From NCBI RefSeq assembly GCF_016864375.1, contig NZ_CP069354.1, forward strand, positions 3,011,501 through 3,075,500: a stretch of DNA of 64,000 nt. Reading direction: 5' to 3'. The notes beneath the pieces are model-generated. The model made no database searches and was not told the DNA's origin. It saw only the letters and a program-made list of their open reading frames with translations. The position numbers were made by a program, and so were the translations under genes. This DNA comes from Microvirga sp. VF16 (GTDB taxonomy: Bacteria > Pseudomonadota > Alphaproteobacteria > Rhizobiales > Beijerinckiaceae). Shown here in pieces: positions 57,190-64,000 of the stretch. The stretch's first letter is position 1. Every line of letters begins with the position of its first letter.

Positions 57190-58356
57190 TCACGATCCCT
57201 GGGTCAGAAAACTGGTGCCAAGGTGAACAAGATCATTCCAAGTGGCGAAAAGCATGAGCATCGCCACCAGGGCAAACCCAATTCTGAAGCCGATTTCCTG
57301 GGCTTTTTCGCTCAAAGGACGCCCGCGAACCGCCTCAATGGCATAGAACAGAAGATGGCCGCCATCCAGCAACGGAATGGGAAAAAGGTTAATGAGACCG
57401 ATAGAGACGGACATGAATCCGATCAAACTGACCAGGCTATAGACCCCTCCGACGTCGAAAGCGGTGCCCGAGGCCCGGGCGATTCCAATAGGGCCGGAGA
57501 GCTGGTCGGTCGATTCCCAGCCCATAACCAGGCGGCGGATGAAGTTGATGGTCCGCTCGACAAGGTTCCAGGTTTCGACCACGGCGGCCTTGACTGCCCC
57601 CCACGGCGTATAGGTCAGACGCTTGATTGCAGAAGGATCGCGGGAAGCCTCGACACCGAGCAGTCCGATGCGCTGCTTGCCGAAGGGACTGGTCCGCTCG
57701 ACGAAGTTAGGCGTTGCCGTAAGGGCAACTACCTGGCCGCTGCGCTCAACCGTGAAATCAAGGGGCTCCCCCGCGCTGGAACTCACAATGAGCTGCATAT
57801 CGGCGAAGGTTTGGATCTGTCGGCCGTCGACAGTCAGAATCAGATCCTTGGGCTGGAAGCCCGCCTTTTCGGCCGCGCTTCCAGGCTGGACGGCCTCGAT
57901 GCGTGGCTCCAGGACCTGCCGGCCGTTGAAGTAGTTGAAGCCGGCGAAGATGGCGATGGCCAGGATGAAGTTGGCTATGGGGCCTGCCGCCACGATGGCC
58001 GCACGCTTGGCCACATTCTGGTGGGGAAAACTGATCGCCCGCTGCTCCAGGGGCATTCGATCGAGCTGATCCTGGTCAGGAACGCTGGCCGCATTGAGGT
58101 CGCCGACGAATTTGACGTAGCCGCCGAGGGGAATCGCAGAGATCTTCCAGCGGGTGCCCTTCTTGTCAGTCCAGCCGATCAACTCGCGCCCAAAGCCGAT
58201 GGAAAAGGCCGTGACGCCGACCCCGCAGAGGCGTCCGACCCAGAAATGACCGAACTCGTGGACGAACACGACGACCGTGAGAACTACAAGGAAGGAGATC
58301 AGGGTCAGGAACAGGGAACCTGTCGCGCCGCTGATCATCGAGAGAAAATCCATCAT
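57190..58356 (-). CDS. rseP: RseP-type site-2 intramembrane zinc protease
   Basis: 388 aa from ATG 58356 (or ATG 58353), preceded by AAAGGGAC; a longer frame to 58503 lies inside dxr. HEFGH at about residues 33-37 in the first membrane helix provides zinc ligands, with LDGGHLLFYAIE in the third helix. One PDZ domain (about 135-205, EPRIEAVQPGSAAEKAGFQPKDLILTVDGR split). M50 family. It cleaves membrane-tethered anti-sigma factors and signal-peptide remnants. No anti-sigma factor is encoded nearby. Confidence 0.97.
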   Translation of the reverse strand: MMDFLSMISGATGSLFLTLISFLVVLTVVVFVHEFGHFWVGRLCGVGVTAFSIGFGRELIGWTDKKGTRWKISAIPLGGYVKFVGDLNAASVPDQDQLDRMPLEQRAISFPHQNVAKRAAIVAAGPIANFILAIAIFAGFNYFNGRQVLEPRIEAVQPGSAAEKAGFQPKDLILTVDGRQIQTFADMQLIVSSSAGEPLDFTVERSGQVVALTATPNFVERTSPFGKQRIGLLGVEASRDPSAIKRLTYTPWGAVKAAVVETWNLVERTINFIRRLVMGWESTDQLSGPIGIARASGTAFDVGGVYSLVSLIGFMSVSIGLINLFPIPLLDGGHLLFYAIEAVRGRPLSEKAQEIGFRIGFALVAMLMLFATWNDLVHLGTSFLTQGS

Positions 58357-58373
58357 CGTCCCTTTCGCGCTCT

Positions 58374-59555
58374 TTAGAGCTGCGTCGCTTCGGCATAAGC
58401 CGGAATGAGCTGCCGCGCCGCCTGCCGGGCCTCCTGATCGATGCCTAGCGCATCCGCCACAGTTTCCGGCGCAGGAATTTGTCTTCCCGAGAAGGTCGAG
58501 CAAATGCTCTCAACTAACTCTGAAATATCGTAAAATCCGATCCGATCCGCCATATAGGCCTCGACTGCAATCTCGTTGGCGGCATTCAGGATCGTAGGCA
58601 TCGCGCCTCCGGCCTTCAGCGCAGCTTTCGCCAGAGATAGGCATGGGAACCGTTGTTCGTCAGGCCGCTCGAAGCTTAATCGACCAATCGCGGCGAGATC
58701 GAGACGGGGCAGATCCATCGTCAGACGCCCCTGGTTGCGTAGCGCATTGGCGATCGGGACCTTCATGTCGGGTAGGGCGAGGCCGGCCGTCACGGCACCA
58801 TCGCTCCACTGAACGAGGCCGTGCACAATCGCCTCCGGATGAACCAGGACATCGAGACGCTCCTCTTCGATGTCGAACAGGTGATGCGCCTCGATCAGCT
58901 CGAGCCCCTTATTCATCAGGGTGGCCGAGTCGATGTTGATCTTCGATCCCATGGACCAGACCGGATGGGCCGACGCCACCTTGGCGCTAGCCTTTGCGAT
59001 GCGCTCTCTGGGCCAGGTGCGGAAGGGGCCACCGGAGGCGGTTATCACCGCCTTTTCCACATCCCGGTTTGCACCCGCCGTAAGAGCATGATCCAGGGCG
59101 TTATGCTCGGAATCCACCGGCATGATCTCCACACCGAGACGGCGGGCATCGGCCATGAAGGCGGCGCCAGCGCAGACAAGACTTTCCTTGTTGGCAAGGG
59201 CAATTCGCCGGCCCGGCTTCAAAGCCGCGTGGGTCGGGGCCAAACCGGCCGTTCCGCTGATGGCGGCCACCACGACGTCGGCATCACGCTCCGCAGCCTC
59301 CAGAACCGCGGACGGGCCCGCACCATTCCTAATTCCGGTTCCTGACAAGGCCTGCTTTAACGCCTCCCCTCCGCGCTCATCGGCAAGGGCGGCGAATTTG
59401 GCTCCAAGCCGCCGAGCGGCATCCGCCAGGGCGGCCGCATTGCGCCCGCCCACGACCGCTTCGACACGAAACTCATCCCGATGGGCCAGGACGACATCGG
59501 TCGTCGAGCGGCCGATTGAACCGGTTGCTCCAAGAATCGTAAGGGAACGGGTCAT
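58374..59555 (-). CDS. dxr: 1-deoxy-D-xylulose 5-phosphate reductoisomerase
   Basis: 393 aa from ATG 59555 (an adjacent in-frame TTG precedes it). Committed step of the MEP isoprenoid pathway, NADPH-dependent. N-terminal NADPH motif LTILGATGSIGRSTTDVV; metal- and substrate-binding region MPVDSEHNALDHAL, ITASGGPFRTW, SAHPVWSMGSKINIDSATLMNKGLELIEAHHLF split. It lies 6 bp from cdsA and 17 bp from rseP. Confidence 0.98.
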   Translation of the reverse strand: MTRSLTILGATGSIGRSTTDVVLAHRDEFRVEAVVGGRNAAALADAARRLGAKFAALADERGGEALKQALSGTGIRNGAGPSAVLEAAERDADVVVAAISGTAGLAPTHAALKPGRRIALANKESLVCAGAAFMADARRLGVEIMPVDSEHNALDHALTAGANRDVEKAVITASGGPFRTWPRERIAKASAKVASAHPVWSMGSKINIDSATLMNKGLELIEAHHLFDIEEERLDVLVHPEAIVHGLVQWSDGAVTAGLALPDMKVPIANALRNQGRLTMDLPRLDLAAIGRLSFERPDEQRFPCLSLAKAALKAGGAMPTILNAANEIAVEAYMADRIGFYDISELVESICSTFSGRQIPAPETVADALGIDQEARQAARQLIPAYAEATQL

Positions 59556-59561
59556 CAATGC

Positions 59562-60416
59562 CTATGTCGTGAAATGAACAGTCAAAAGAACGGCAGCAAC
59601 GATGAAGCATACGGCCCAGAAGCCGTCGAGGCGATCCATCACGCCGCCATGCCCTGGGATGAGATGGCTCGAATCCTTGACGTTGCAATGGCGCTTGAGA
59701 GCAGACTCGCCGAGATCTCCGATCTGGCTCGCGATGGAGGCAACGATAGAGATAACAGCTGTGCCGAGAAGACCGAATGGCAGGCTCAGCCCATATTTCT
59801 CCCCGCCCCATGCAACCAGCACCCCGCCCAGGGCTGCAGCGACGACGCCTCCGATGAACCCGGACCAGGTCTTCTTCGGGCTGATGGCGGGATAAAGCTT
59901 AGGCCCACCAAAGGTCCGTCCCGTGAAATAGGCGGCGATGTCGGTCGCCCAGACGACGGCGAACATCCACAGTAGCCCCAGAATGCCGAGTTCGAGATGG
60001 TCGCGCACGATCGGCGGCACGAGAACGATCAGAGACGCATAGAGGAAGCTCGAAGCGGCCCATCTCTTCTGCGCGCCCTTGGTAAGGACAATACTCGCAG
60101 CCAGAAATACAAGACATGCTGCCACGAACAGGCCAAAGCTGGCATCGGTCAGAAAGAGCAGCGTCAGGACGCCAAGGCCGGAACCCAGGATCGCCTGCAC
60201 CAACCGGCGCGGCTCGACCCCGGTCATGTCCGTCCATTCCACCATGATGGCGACACCGGCTGCCAGCCAGAACAGGGCAAACGGCCATCCGCCCCAATAG
60301 GCGGTCAGGAGGGCGAGTGCGATCATGACGACGGCGGACAAAATCCGTGTCGTCAGTTCCTTGGACGGGGCTGGTTTCGGGCTGGATGGCAGGGAGGAGC
60401 CTTGGTCTGAGACCAT
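59562..60416 (-). CDS. cdsA: Phosphatidate cytidylyltransferase
   Basis: 284 aa with about eight membrane helices. Makes CDP-diacylglycerol for phospholipid synthesis. The family signature S-x3-K-R-x4-K-D-S-S-x2-I-P-G-H-G-G-x2-D-R-x-D is intact: SALKRHCNVKDSSHLIPGHG, followed by GVMDRLD. It lies 2 bp after uppS and 6 bp before dxr, so is tightly co-transcribed. Confidence 0.98.
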   Translation of the reverse strand: MVSDQGSSLPSSPKPAPSKELTTRILSAVVMIALALLTAYWGGWPFALFWLAAGVAIMVEWTDMTGVEPRRLVQAILGSGLGVLTLLFLTDASFGLFVAACLVFLAASIVLTKGAQKRWAASSFLYASLIVLVPPIVRDHLELGILGLLWMFAVVWATDIAAYFTGRTFGGPKLYPAISPKKTWSGFIGGVVAAALGGVLVAWGGEKYGLSLPFGLLGTAVISIVASIASQIGDLGESALKRHCNVKDSSHLIPGHGGVMDRLDGFWAVCFIVAAVLLTVHFTT

Positions 60417-60418
60417 CG

Positions 60419-61186
60419 TCAGACCGCCCGGGCGCTCAGGCCGCCGAACCGGCGCTCGCGCCTGCAGTATTCGTCAATGGCTGCCTTGAAGGCGGCCTCG
60501 TCGAAGTCCGGCCAGAAGCAGGGCAGGAAGACAAACTCGGAGTAAGCCGTCTGCCATGTGAGAAAGTTCGACACCCGCTGCTCACCTGAGGTCCGGATAA
60601 CGAGATCCGGATCGGGGATGTCGTGAGTATCGAGGGCGGCTCCGACCGTATCCATATCGATATCGGCCGGATCGAGCGAACCTTCCTTGACCCGGCGCGC
60701 AAGAGCCCGCATGGCGCTCACGATCTCCTGGCGTCCGCCATAGTTGAACGCGATGACCAGGGTCAGGCCAGTGTTGGACCGGGTGAGCTGTTCCGCTTCA
60801 TCGAGCAACAGACGGATGTCGGAGGTCAATCCTTCACGCTCGCCGATGATCCGAACGCGGATGTTGTTGGCGTGAAGCTCGGCCAAGTCGTGGCGCACGA
60901 AACGCTTGAGGAGCCCCATAAGATAGGACACCTCATCAGCAGGTCTGCGCCAATTTTCCGCTGAGAAGCTGTAGACGGTAAGGTAACGGATACCGAGATT
61001 GGTCGCGGTTTTCACCGCACGGCGTATCGCCTCGATCCCCTTCCGATGCCCCTCGAACCGGGGCAGCCCTCTTTGAGCGGCCCAGCGTCCGTTTCCATCC
61101 ATGATGATGGCAACATGGGTCGGCGTCCCCTCGCCTGCCTCTTGATGGGCTAGGATGGGGGCCGACCGCTTGGCTTCGCCGCTCAT
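60419..61186 (-). CDS. uppS: Undecaprenyl-diphosphate synthase (isoprenyl transferase)
   Basis: 255 aa from ATG 61186 ([12 protein letters not shown]); six extra residues are possible from ATG 61204. cis-prenyltransferase making the C55 carrier for peptidoglycan and O-antigen. Motifs: [24 protein letters not shown] (catalytic Asp), [43 protein letters not shown], and [13 protein letters not shown]. Confidence 0.98.
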   Translation of the reverse strand: MSGEAKRSAPILAHQEAGEGTPTHVAIIMDGNGRWAAQRGLPRFEGHRKGIEAIRRAVKTATNLGIRYLTVYSFSAENWRRPADEVSYLMGLLKRFVRHDLAELHANNIRVRIIGEREGLTSDIRLLLDEAEQLTRSNTGLTLVIAFNYGGRQEIVSAMRALARRVKEGSLDPADIDMDTVGAALDTHDIPDPDLVIRTSGEQRVSNFLTWQTAYSEFVFLPCFWPDFDEAAFKAAIDEYCRRERRFGGLSARAV

Positions 61187-61213
61187 ATTTCCGTCCCGAT
61201 GCACGCCTGACGA

Positions 61214-61774
61214 TCAGACGTGCATGATTTCCTTTTCCTTCGCCGCCAGAAGGGCGTCGACCTCAGCTACGAACTGATCCGTCGCCTTCTGCACCTGGTC
61301 GGCGTGGCGCTTTCCGTCATCCTCGCTGATGGCGCTGTCCTTCTCAAGCTTCTTGAGCAGGTCAAGACCGTCGCGGCGCACGTGGCGGACCGCGACCTTC
61401 GCCTCTTCGGCGTATTTGTGCGCGACCTTCACCATTTCCTTGCGGCGCTGCTCGTTCATTTCGGGGATCCGCAGACGGATCACCTGCCCCTCGGTCTGCG
61501 GATTGAGGCCGAGATCCGATTCCCGGATCGCCTTCTCCACGGCGGCCACCATACCCCGGTCCCAGACCTGAACGCTGAGGAGGCGCGGCTCCGGCACGTT
61601 CACAGTGGCAACCTGCGCGATCGGCATCATGGCACCATAGGCGTCGATCTGGATCGGATCGAGCAGATTCGGCGAGGCGCGTCCGGTGCGCAGGCTAGCC
61701 AGGTCGTTCTTGAAAGCGTTGATGGCGCCCTGCATGCGGCGCTTCACATCGGCGAGATCAAAGGTCGTGGCCAT
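61214..61774 (-). CDS. frr: Ribosome recycling factor
   Basis: 186 aa, usual length. Three-helix bundle plus beta domain that splits post-termination ribosomes with EF-G. Typical segments: [83 protein letters not shown] split. Preceded by pyrH (71 bp), followed by uppS. Confidence 0.98.
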   Translation of the reverse strand: MATTFDLADVKRRMQGAINAFKNDLASLRTGRASPNLLDPIQIDAYGAMMPIAQVATVNVPEPRLLSVQVWDRGMVAAVEKAIRESDLGLNPQTEGQVIRLRIPEMNEQRRKEMVKVAHKYAEEAKVAVRHVRRDGLDLLKKLEKDSAISEDDGKRHADQVQKATDQFVAEVDALLAAKEKEIMHV

Positions 61775-61845
61775 CAGTTTCTGTCCTTACGCGAACTATT
61801 TAAACGGGCTTACGCTTCCAAGGGTCCAGCATCAAGGCCCTAGGA

Positions 61846-62562
61846 TCAAGGGGCGACGACCGTGGAGGGCACTTTCCCCTGGAGAAGAGCGGTAACGGAG
61901 CTGGGGGCATGCACCGAGCCCACGATGATCGAGAGCTTGCTCTCGCGGGCCAGGGCGAAGGCCGCGGTATCCATGACCTTCAGATCTTTGGCGATGGCCT
62001 CGTCATGGGTCAGGCGGTCGAATCGGATCGCATTCGGGTCTTTCTTCGGGTCCGCCGAGTAGACGCCGTCGACCTGGGTCGCCTTCAAGACCGCGTCGCA
62101 CCGCAGCTCGGCGGCGCGAAGGACGGCAGCGGTATCGGTCGTGAAGAAGGGATTGCCGGTGCCACCGGCCAGAACCACCACCTGCCCCTTGTCGAGGTGG
62201 TGCAGGGCCGGCTGACGGGCATAGGTTTCGCAGATCGTCGGCATGGAGACCGCCGACATGGTGCGGGCCGGGACGCCGGCGGCATTCAGAGCCGTCTCGA
62301 TGGCGAGCGAATTCATCACTGTGCCGAGCATGCCCATGGAATCGGCCGTGGGACGGTCGATCCATCCGGCGGCGCTCATGCGGGCGCCACGGATGATGTT
62401 GCCGCCACCGATGACGACGGCAATCTCGAATCCGGCGCGGGTAGCCTGGGCCAGATCCTCGGCCAGGGAGGATAGGATCTGAGTATCGAGCCAGTAGCCG
62501 TCGGGAGCCATCAAGGCCTCACCCGAGAGCTTCACCAGGATGCGCCGGAACGTTGCCATCAT
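61846..62562 (-). CDS. pyrH: Uridylate kinase
   Basis: 238 aa from ATG 62562 (or ATG 62559). Amino-acid-kinase fold; phosphorylates UMP. Motifs: RRILVKLSGEALM, IAVVIGGGNIIRGA, DSMGMLGTVMNSLAIE, VVLAGGTGNPFFTTDTAAVLRA, and KATQVDGVYSADPKKDP. The upstream in-frame ATG at 62589 lies in the tsf-pyrH hairpin region and is unlikely. Feeds UTP and then CTP via pyrG. Confidence 0.98.
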   Translation of the reverse strand: MMATFRRILVKLSGEALMAPDGYWLDTQILSSLAEDLAQATRAGFEIAVVIGGGNIIRGARMSAAGWIDRPTADSMGMLGTVMNSLAIETALNAAGVPARTMSAVSMPTICETYARQPALHHLDKGQVVVLAGGTGNPFFTTDTAAVLRAAELRCDAVLKATQVDGVYSADPKKDPNAIRFDRLTHDEAIAKDLKVMDTAAFALARESKLSIIVGSVHAPSSVTALLQGKVPSTVVAP

Positions 62563-62591
62563 CAGACCTTTCTTTTCGAGACCTCTCATGA

Positions 62592-62617
62592 AAACGGCGG
62601 CTGAAGAGCCGCCGTTT
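62592..62617 (-). terminator. Hairpin terminator/attenuator between tsf and pyrH
   Basis: Stem AAACGGCGGCT/AGCCGCCGTTT, loop GAAG, followed on the minus strand by TTTTCATG. Likely partial termination after rpsB-tsf. Confidence 0.65.
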
Positions 62618-62630
62618 GCTTGGGTTCGAT

Positions 62631-63560
62631 TTAGGCCTTGAGACCGGCCTGGGCGGCCACTTCGGCCGCGAAGTCCGGAGCCTCTTCCTTCTCGATGCCC
62701 TCACCGAGAGCATAGCGGACGAAGGCCTTGAGGGTGACCGGCTTGCCGGCCTTGGACTCGGCCTCCTTGAGAACCTGGGTCACGGTCTTCGAAGGGTCGT
62801 GCACGAAAGGCTGCTCCAGGAGGGTGACCTCCTTGAAGTAGCTCTTCAGACCGCTCTCGATGATCTTCTGCATGACATGATCCGGCTTGCCGGCATTCTT
62901 GTCGCGCAGGATGGCGCTCTCGCGCTCGATCGTGGCAGCGTCGACGCCGGAGGCGTCAAGCGCAACCGGGCTGGTCGCGGCCACATGCATGGCGATCTGG
63001 CGGCCGAGCGTGCCGAGAACGGTCACGTCGCCCTCGGACTCAAGCGCCACCAGGACGCCGATCTTGCCAAGGCCTTCGGTGACCGCGTTGTGGACGTAAG
63101 AAGCAATCACGCCCTTGGACACTTCCAGCTTGGCGATGCGGCGCAGGGTCATGTTCTCGCCGATAGTGGCGATCAGCTCCTGCAGGCGGTCCTTCACGGT
63201 CGTCTGCGAACCGGGGAAGTGAGCGGCTTCGAGCGACTCGACGGTGCCGTTGCCCATCAGGCCGATCTTGGCGGCTTCGCGCACGAAAGCCTGGAACTGG
63301 TCGTTACGGGCGACGAAGTCCGTCTCGGAATTGACCTCGAGGATCGTGGCAGTGTGACCGGAGGACTCGACGGCCACGAGGCCCTCGGCCGCCACACGGC
63401 CAGCCTTCTTGGCAGCCTTCGACAGGCCCTTCTTGCGCAGCCAGTCGATCGCGGCCTCCATGTCGCCGTTGGTCTCGGCGAGAGCGGCCTTGCAGTCCAT
63501 CATGCCAGCGCTGGTCGTCTCGCGCAGCTCTTTCACCATCGCAGCGGTAATGTTCGCCAT
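62631..63560 (-). CDS. tsf: Elongation factor Ts
   Basis: 309 aa from ATG 63560 ([33 protein letters not shown]). Nucleotide exchange factor for EF-Tu. The N-terminal UBA-like domain with the contact motif [12 protein letters not shown] is intact. An ATG at 63587 would add nine residues. Second gene of the rpsB-tsf unit. Confidence 0.98.
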   Translation of the reverse strand: MANITAAMVKELRETTSAGMMDCKAALAETNGDMEAAIDWLRKKGLSKAAKKAGRVAAEGLVAVESSGHTATILEVNSETDFVARNDQFQAFVREAAKIGLMGNGTVESLEAAHFPGSQTTVKDRLQELIATIGENMTLRRIAKLEVSKGVIASYVHNAVTEGLGKIGVLVALESEGDVTVLGTLGRQIAMHVAATSPVALDASGVDAATIERESAILRDKNAGKPDHVMQKIIESGLKSYFKEVTLLEQPFVHDPSKTVTQVLKEAESKAGKPVTLKAFVRYALGEGIEKEEAPDFAAEVAAQAGLKA

Positions 63561-63592
63561 GGCTTTTCCTTTCAAAGGTTCACGCATAGAGG

Positions 63593-63621
63593 GAGCCCGG
63601 CGCTCGTGGAACGCCGGGCTC
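63593..63621 (-). promoter_or_regulatory. Stem-loop in the rpsB-tsf intergenic region
   Basis: GAGCCCGGCG/CGCCGGGCTC with a 9-nt loop; no T-run follows. Probably a processing or attenuation hairpin between ribosomal protein and factor genes. Confidence 0.5.
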
Positions 63622-63665
63622 GATCATTCGTTCAAGCGGCGCTGCATGTTGCGGCGCCGTAAGGC

Positions 63666-64000
63666 TTACGCAGCAGCGGCTTCGATCATCGAGCGGGCCT
63701 GGTTGATCCAGCCATCACGCTCGAGACGGCCGTTCAGCTTCAGATCCTTGTCGAGCTGGGCGGTATCGCCCGGCTGCATGGCGGCAAGCTGCCAGTAGTG
63801 GAAGATGCCAGCCTCGTTGAGCTTCTTCTCGAGCTGCGGGCCAACGCCGTTCAGCTTGGTCAGATCGTCCGGGGCGCCGCGGGGAGCAGCCAGACGCTCG
63901 AACTGCTCGCCTTCATAGGCTGCGGTTGCCGTCTCAGCGGCCGGGAGCTCTTCGGCCATCGGGTTCTCGGACGCGCCGATATCGATACCCATGTCGCCGG
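63666..64000 (-). CDS. rpsB: Ribosomal protein S2 (C-terminal part, with helix-hairpin-helix extension)
   Basis: Only the last 111 codons are in the window; the frame continues beyond the right edge. GDMGIDIGASENPMAEE is the usual alphaproteobacterial S2 end. It is followed by an extra domain of about 65 residues, DDLTKLNGVGPQLEKKLNEAGIFHYWQLAAMQ to NQARSMIEAAAA, a helix-hairpin-helix (KLNGVGPQLEKKL) like the extension also seen on L21 in this group. Upstream of tsf as in nearly all bacteria. Family assignment rests on context plus the short S2 tail. Confidence 0.88.
   Translation of the reverse strand, partial: GDMGIDIGASENPMAEELPAAETATAAYEGEQFERLAAPRGAPDDLTKLNGVGPQLEKKLNEAGIFHYWQLAAMQPGDTAQLDKDLKLNGRLERDGWINQARSMIEAAAA

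Overview
The window is high-GC and lies on a chromosome of an alphaproteobacterium of the order Hyphomicrobiales (Rhizobiales), probably Methylobacteriaceae and perhaps Microvirga-like. The evidence is the gene order eno-ftsB-pdhA-pdhB-pdhC-lpd, ppiD-trpEGDC-moaC-moeA, lexA, comEC, gltX, gltA, lpxB-lpxI-lpxA-fabZ-lpxD-bamA-rseP-dxr-cdsA-uppS-frr-pyrH-tsf-rpsB, a lipoyl domain on the pyruvate dehydrogenase E1 beta subunit, LpxI in place of LpxH, SOS boxes of the form GAAC-N7-GAAC, and REP-like palindromes of the 'gtcatccc...gggatgac' type. The genus is an inference.

Layout. 1-391: 5' part of lipA. 392-7000: an accessory stretch separating lipA from the pdh operon. It holds a REP cluster, a small Cys-rich protein, an SOS-boxed promoter with a structured leader, a tRNA-like RNA element with its own terminator, an HTH-ImmA/IrrE metallopeptidase with an unrecognised partner, a GFA-family protein, and a divergent MocR regulator/EamA exporter pair. 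7076-14904: minus-strand central-metabolism block (eno, ftsB, pdhA, pdhB, a DUF5076 gene, pdhC, lpd). 15052-19512: queF, an MFS transporter, kdsA, a small HTH-like protein, a DUF350 membrane protein and a VOC protein. 19573-22608: pyrG, secG, tpiA. 22745-30409: plus-strand operon ppiD-trpE-trpG-trpD-trpC-moaC-moeA.

30633-43753 is the second accessory block: four cysteine-poor RTX proteins (442, 1133, 1879 and 476 aa) that share one C-terminal secretion-type domain. They sit between moeA and lexA, which I recall as neighbours in related genomes. One carries a predicted seven-bladed propeller, and one a tandem-duplicated pair of adhesin domains. No type I secretion ABC/MFP/TolC gene lies in the window, so export must rely on genes elsewhere.

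44008-50006: lexA (with its own SOS box), comEC, gltX, gltA. 50187-64000: a long minus-strand envelope and translation block. rpsB-tsf-pyrH-frr feed into uppS, cdsA, dxr, rseP, bamA and the lipid A genes lpxD-fabZ-lpxA-lpxI-lpxB, so isoprenoid carrier, phospholipid precursor, lipid A and outer-membrane protein assembly functions are transcriptionally linked. rpsB is cut by the window edge and carries a C-terminal helix-hairpin-helix extension.
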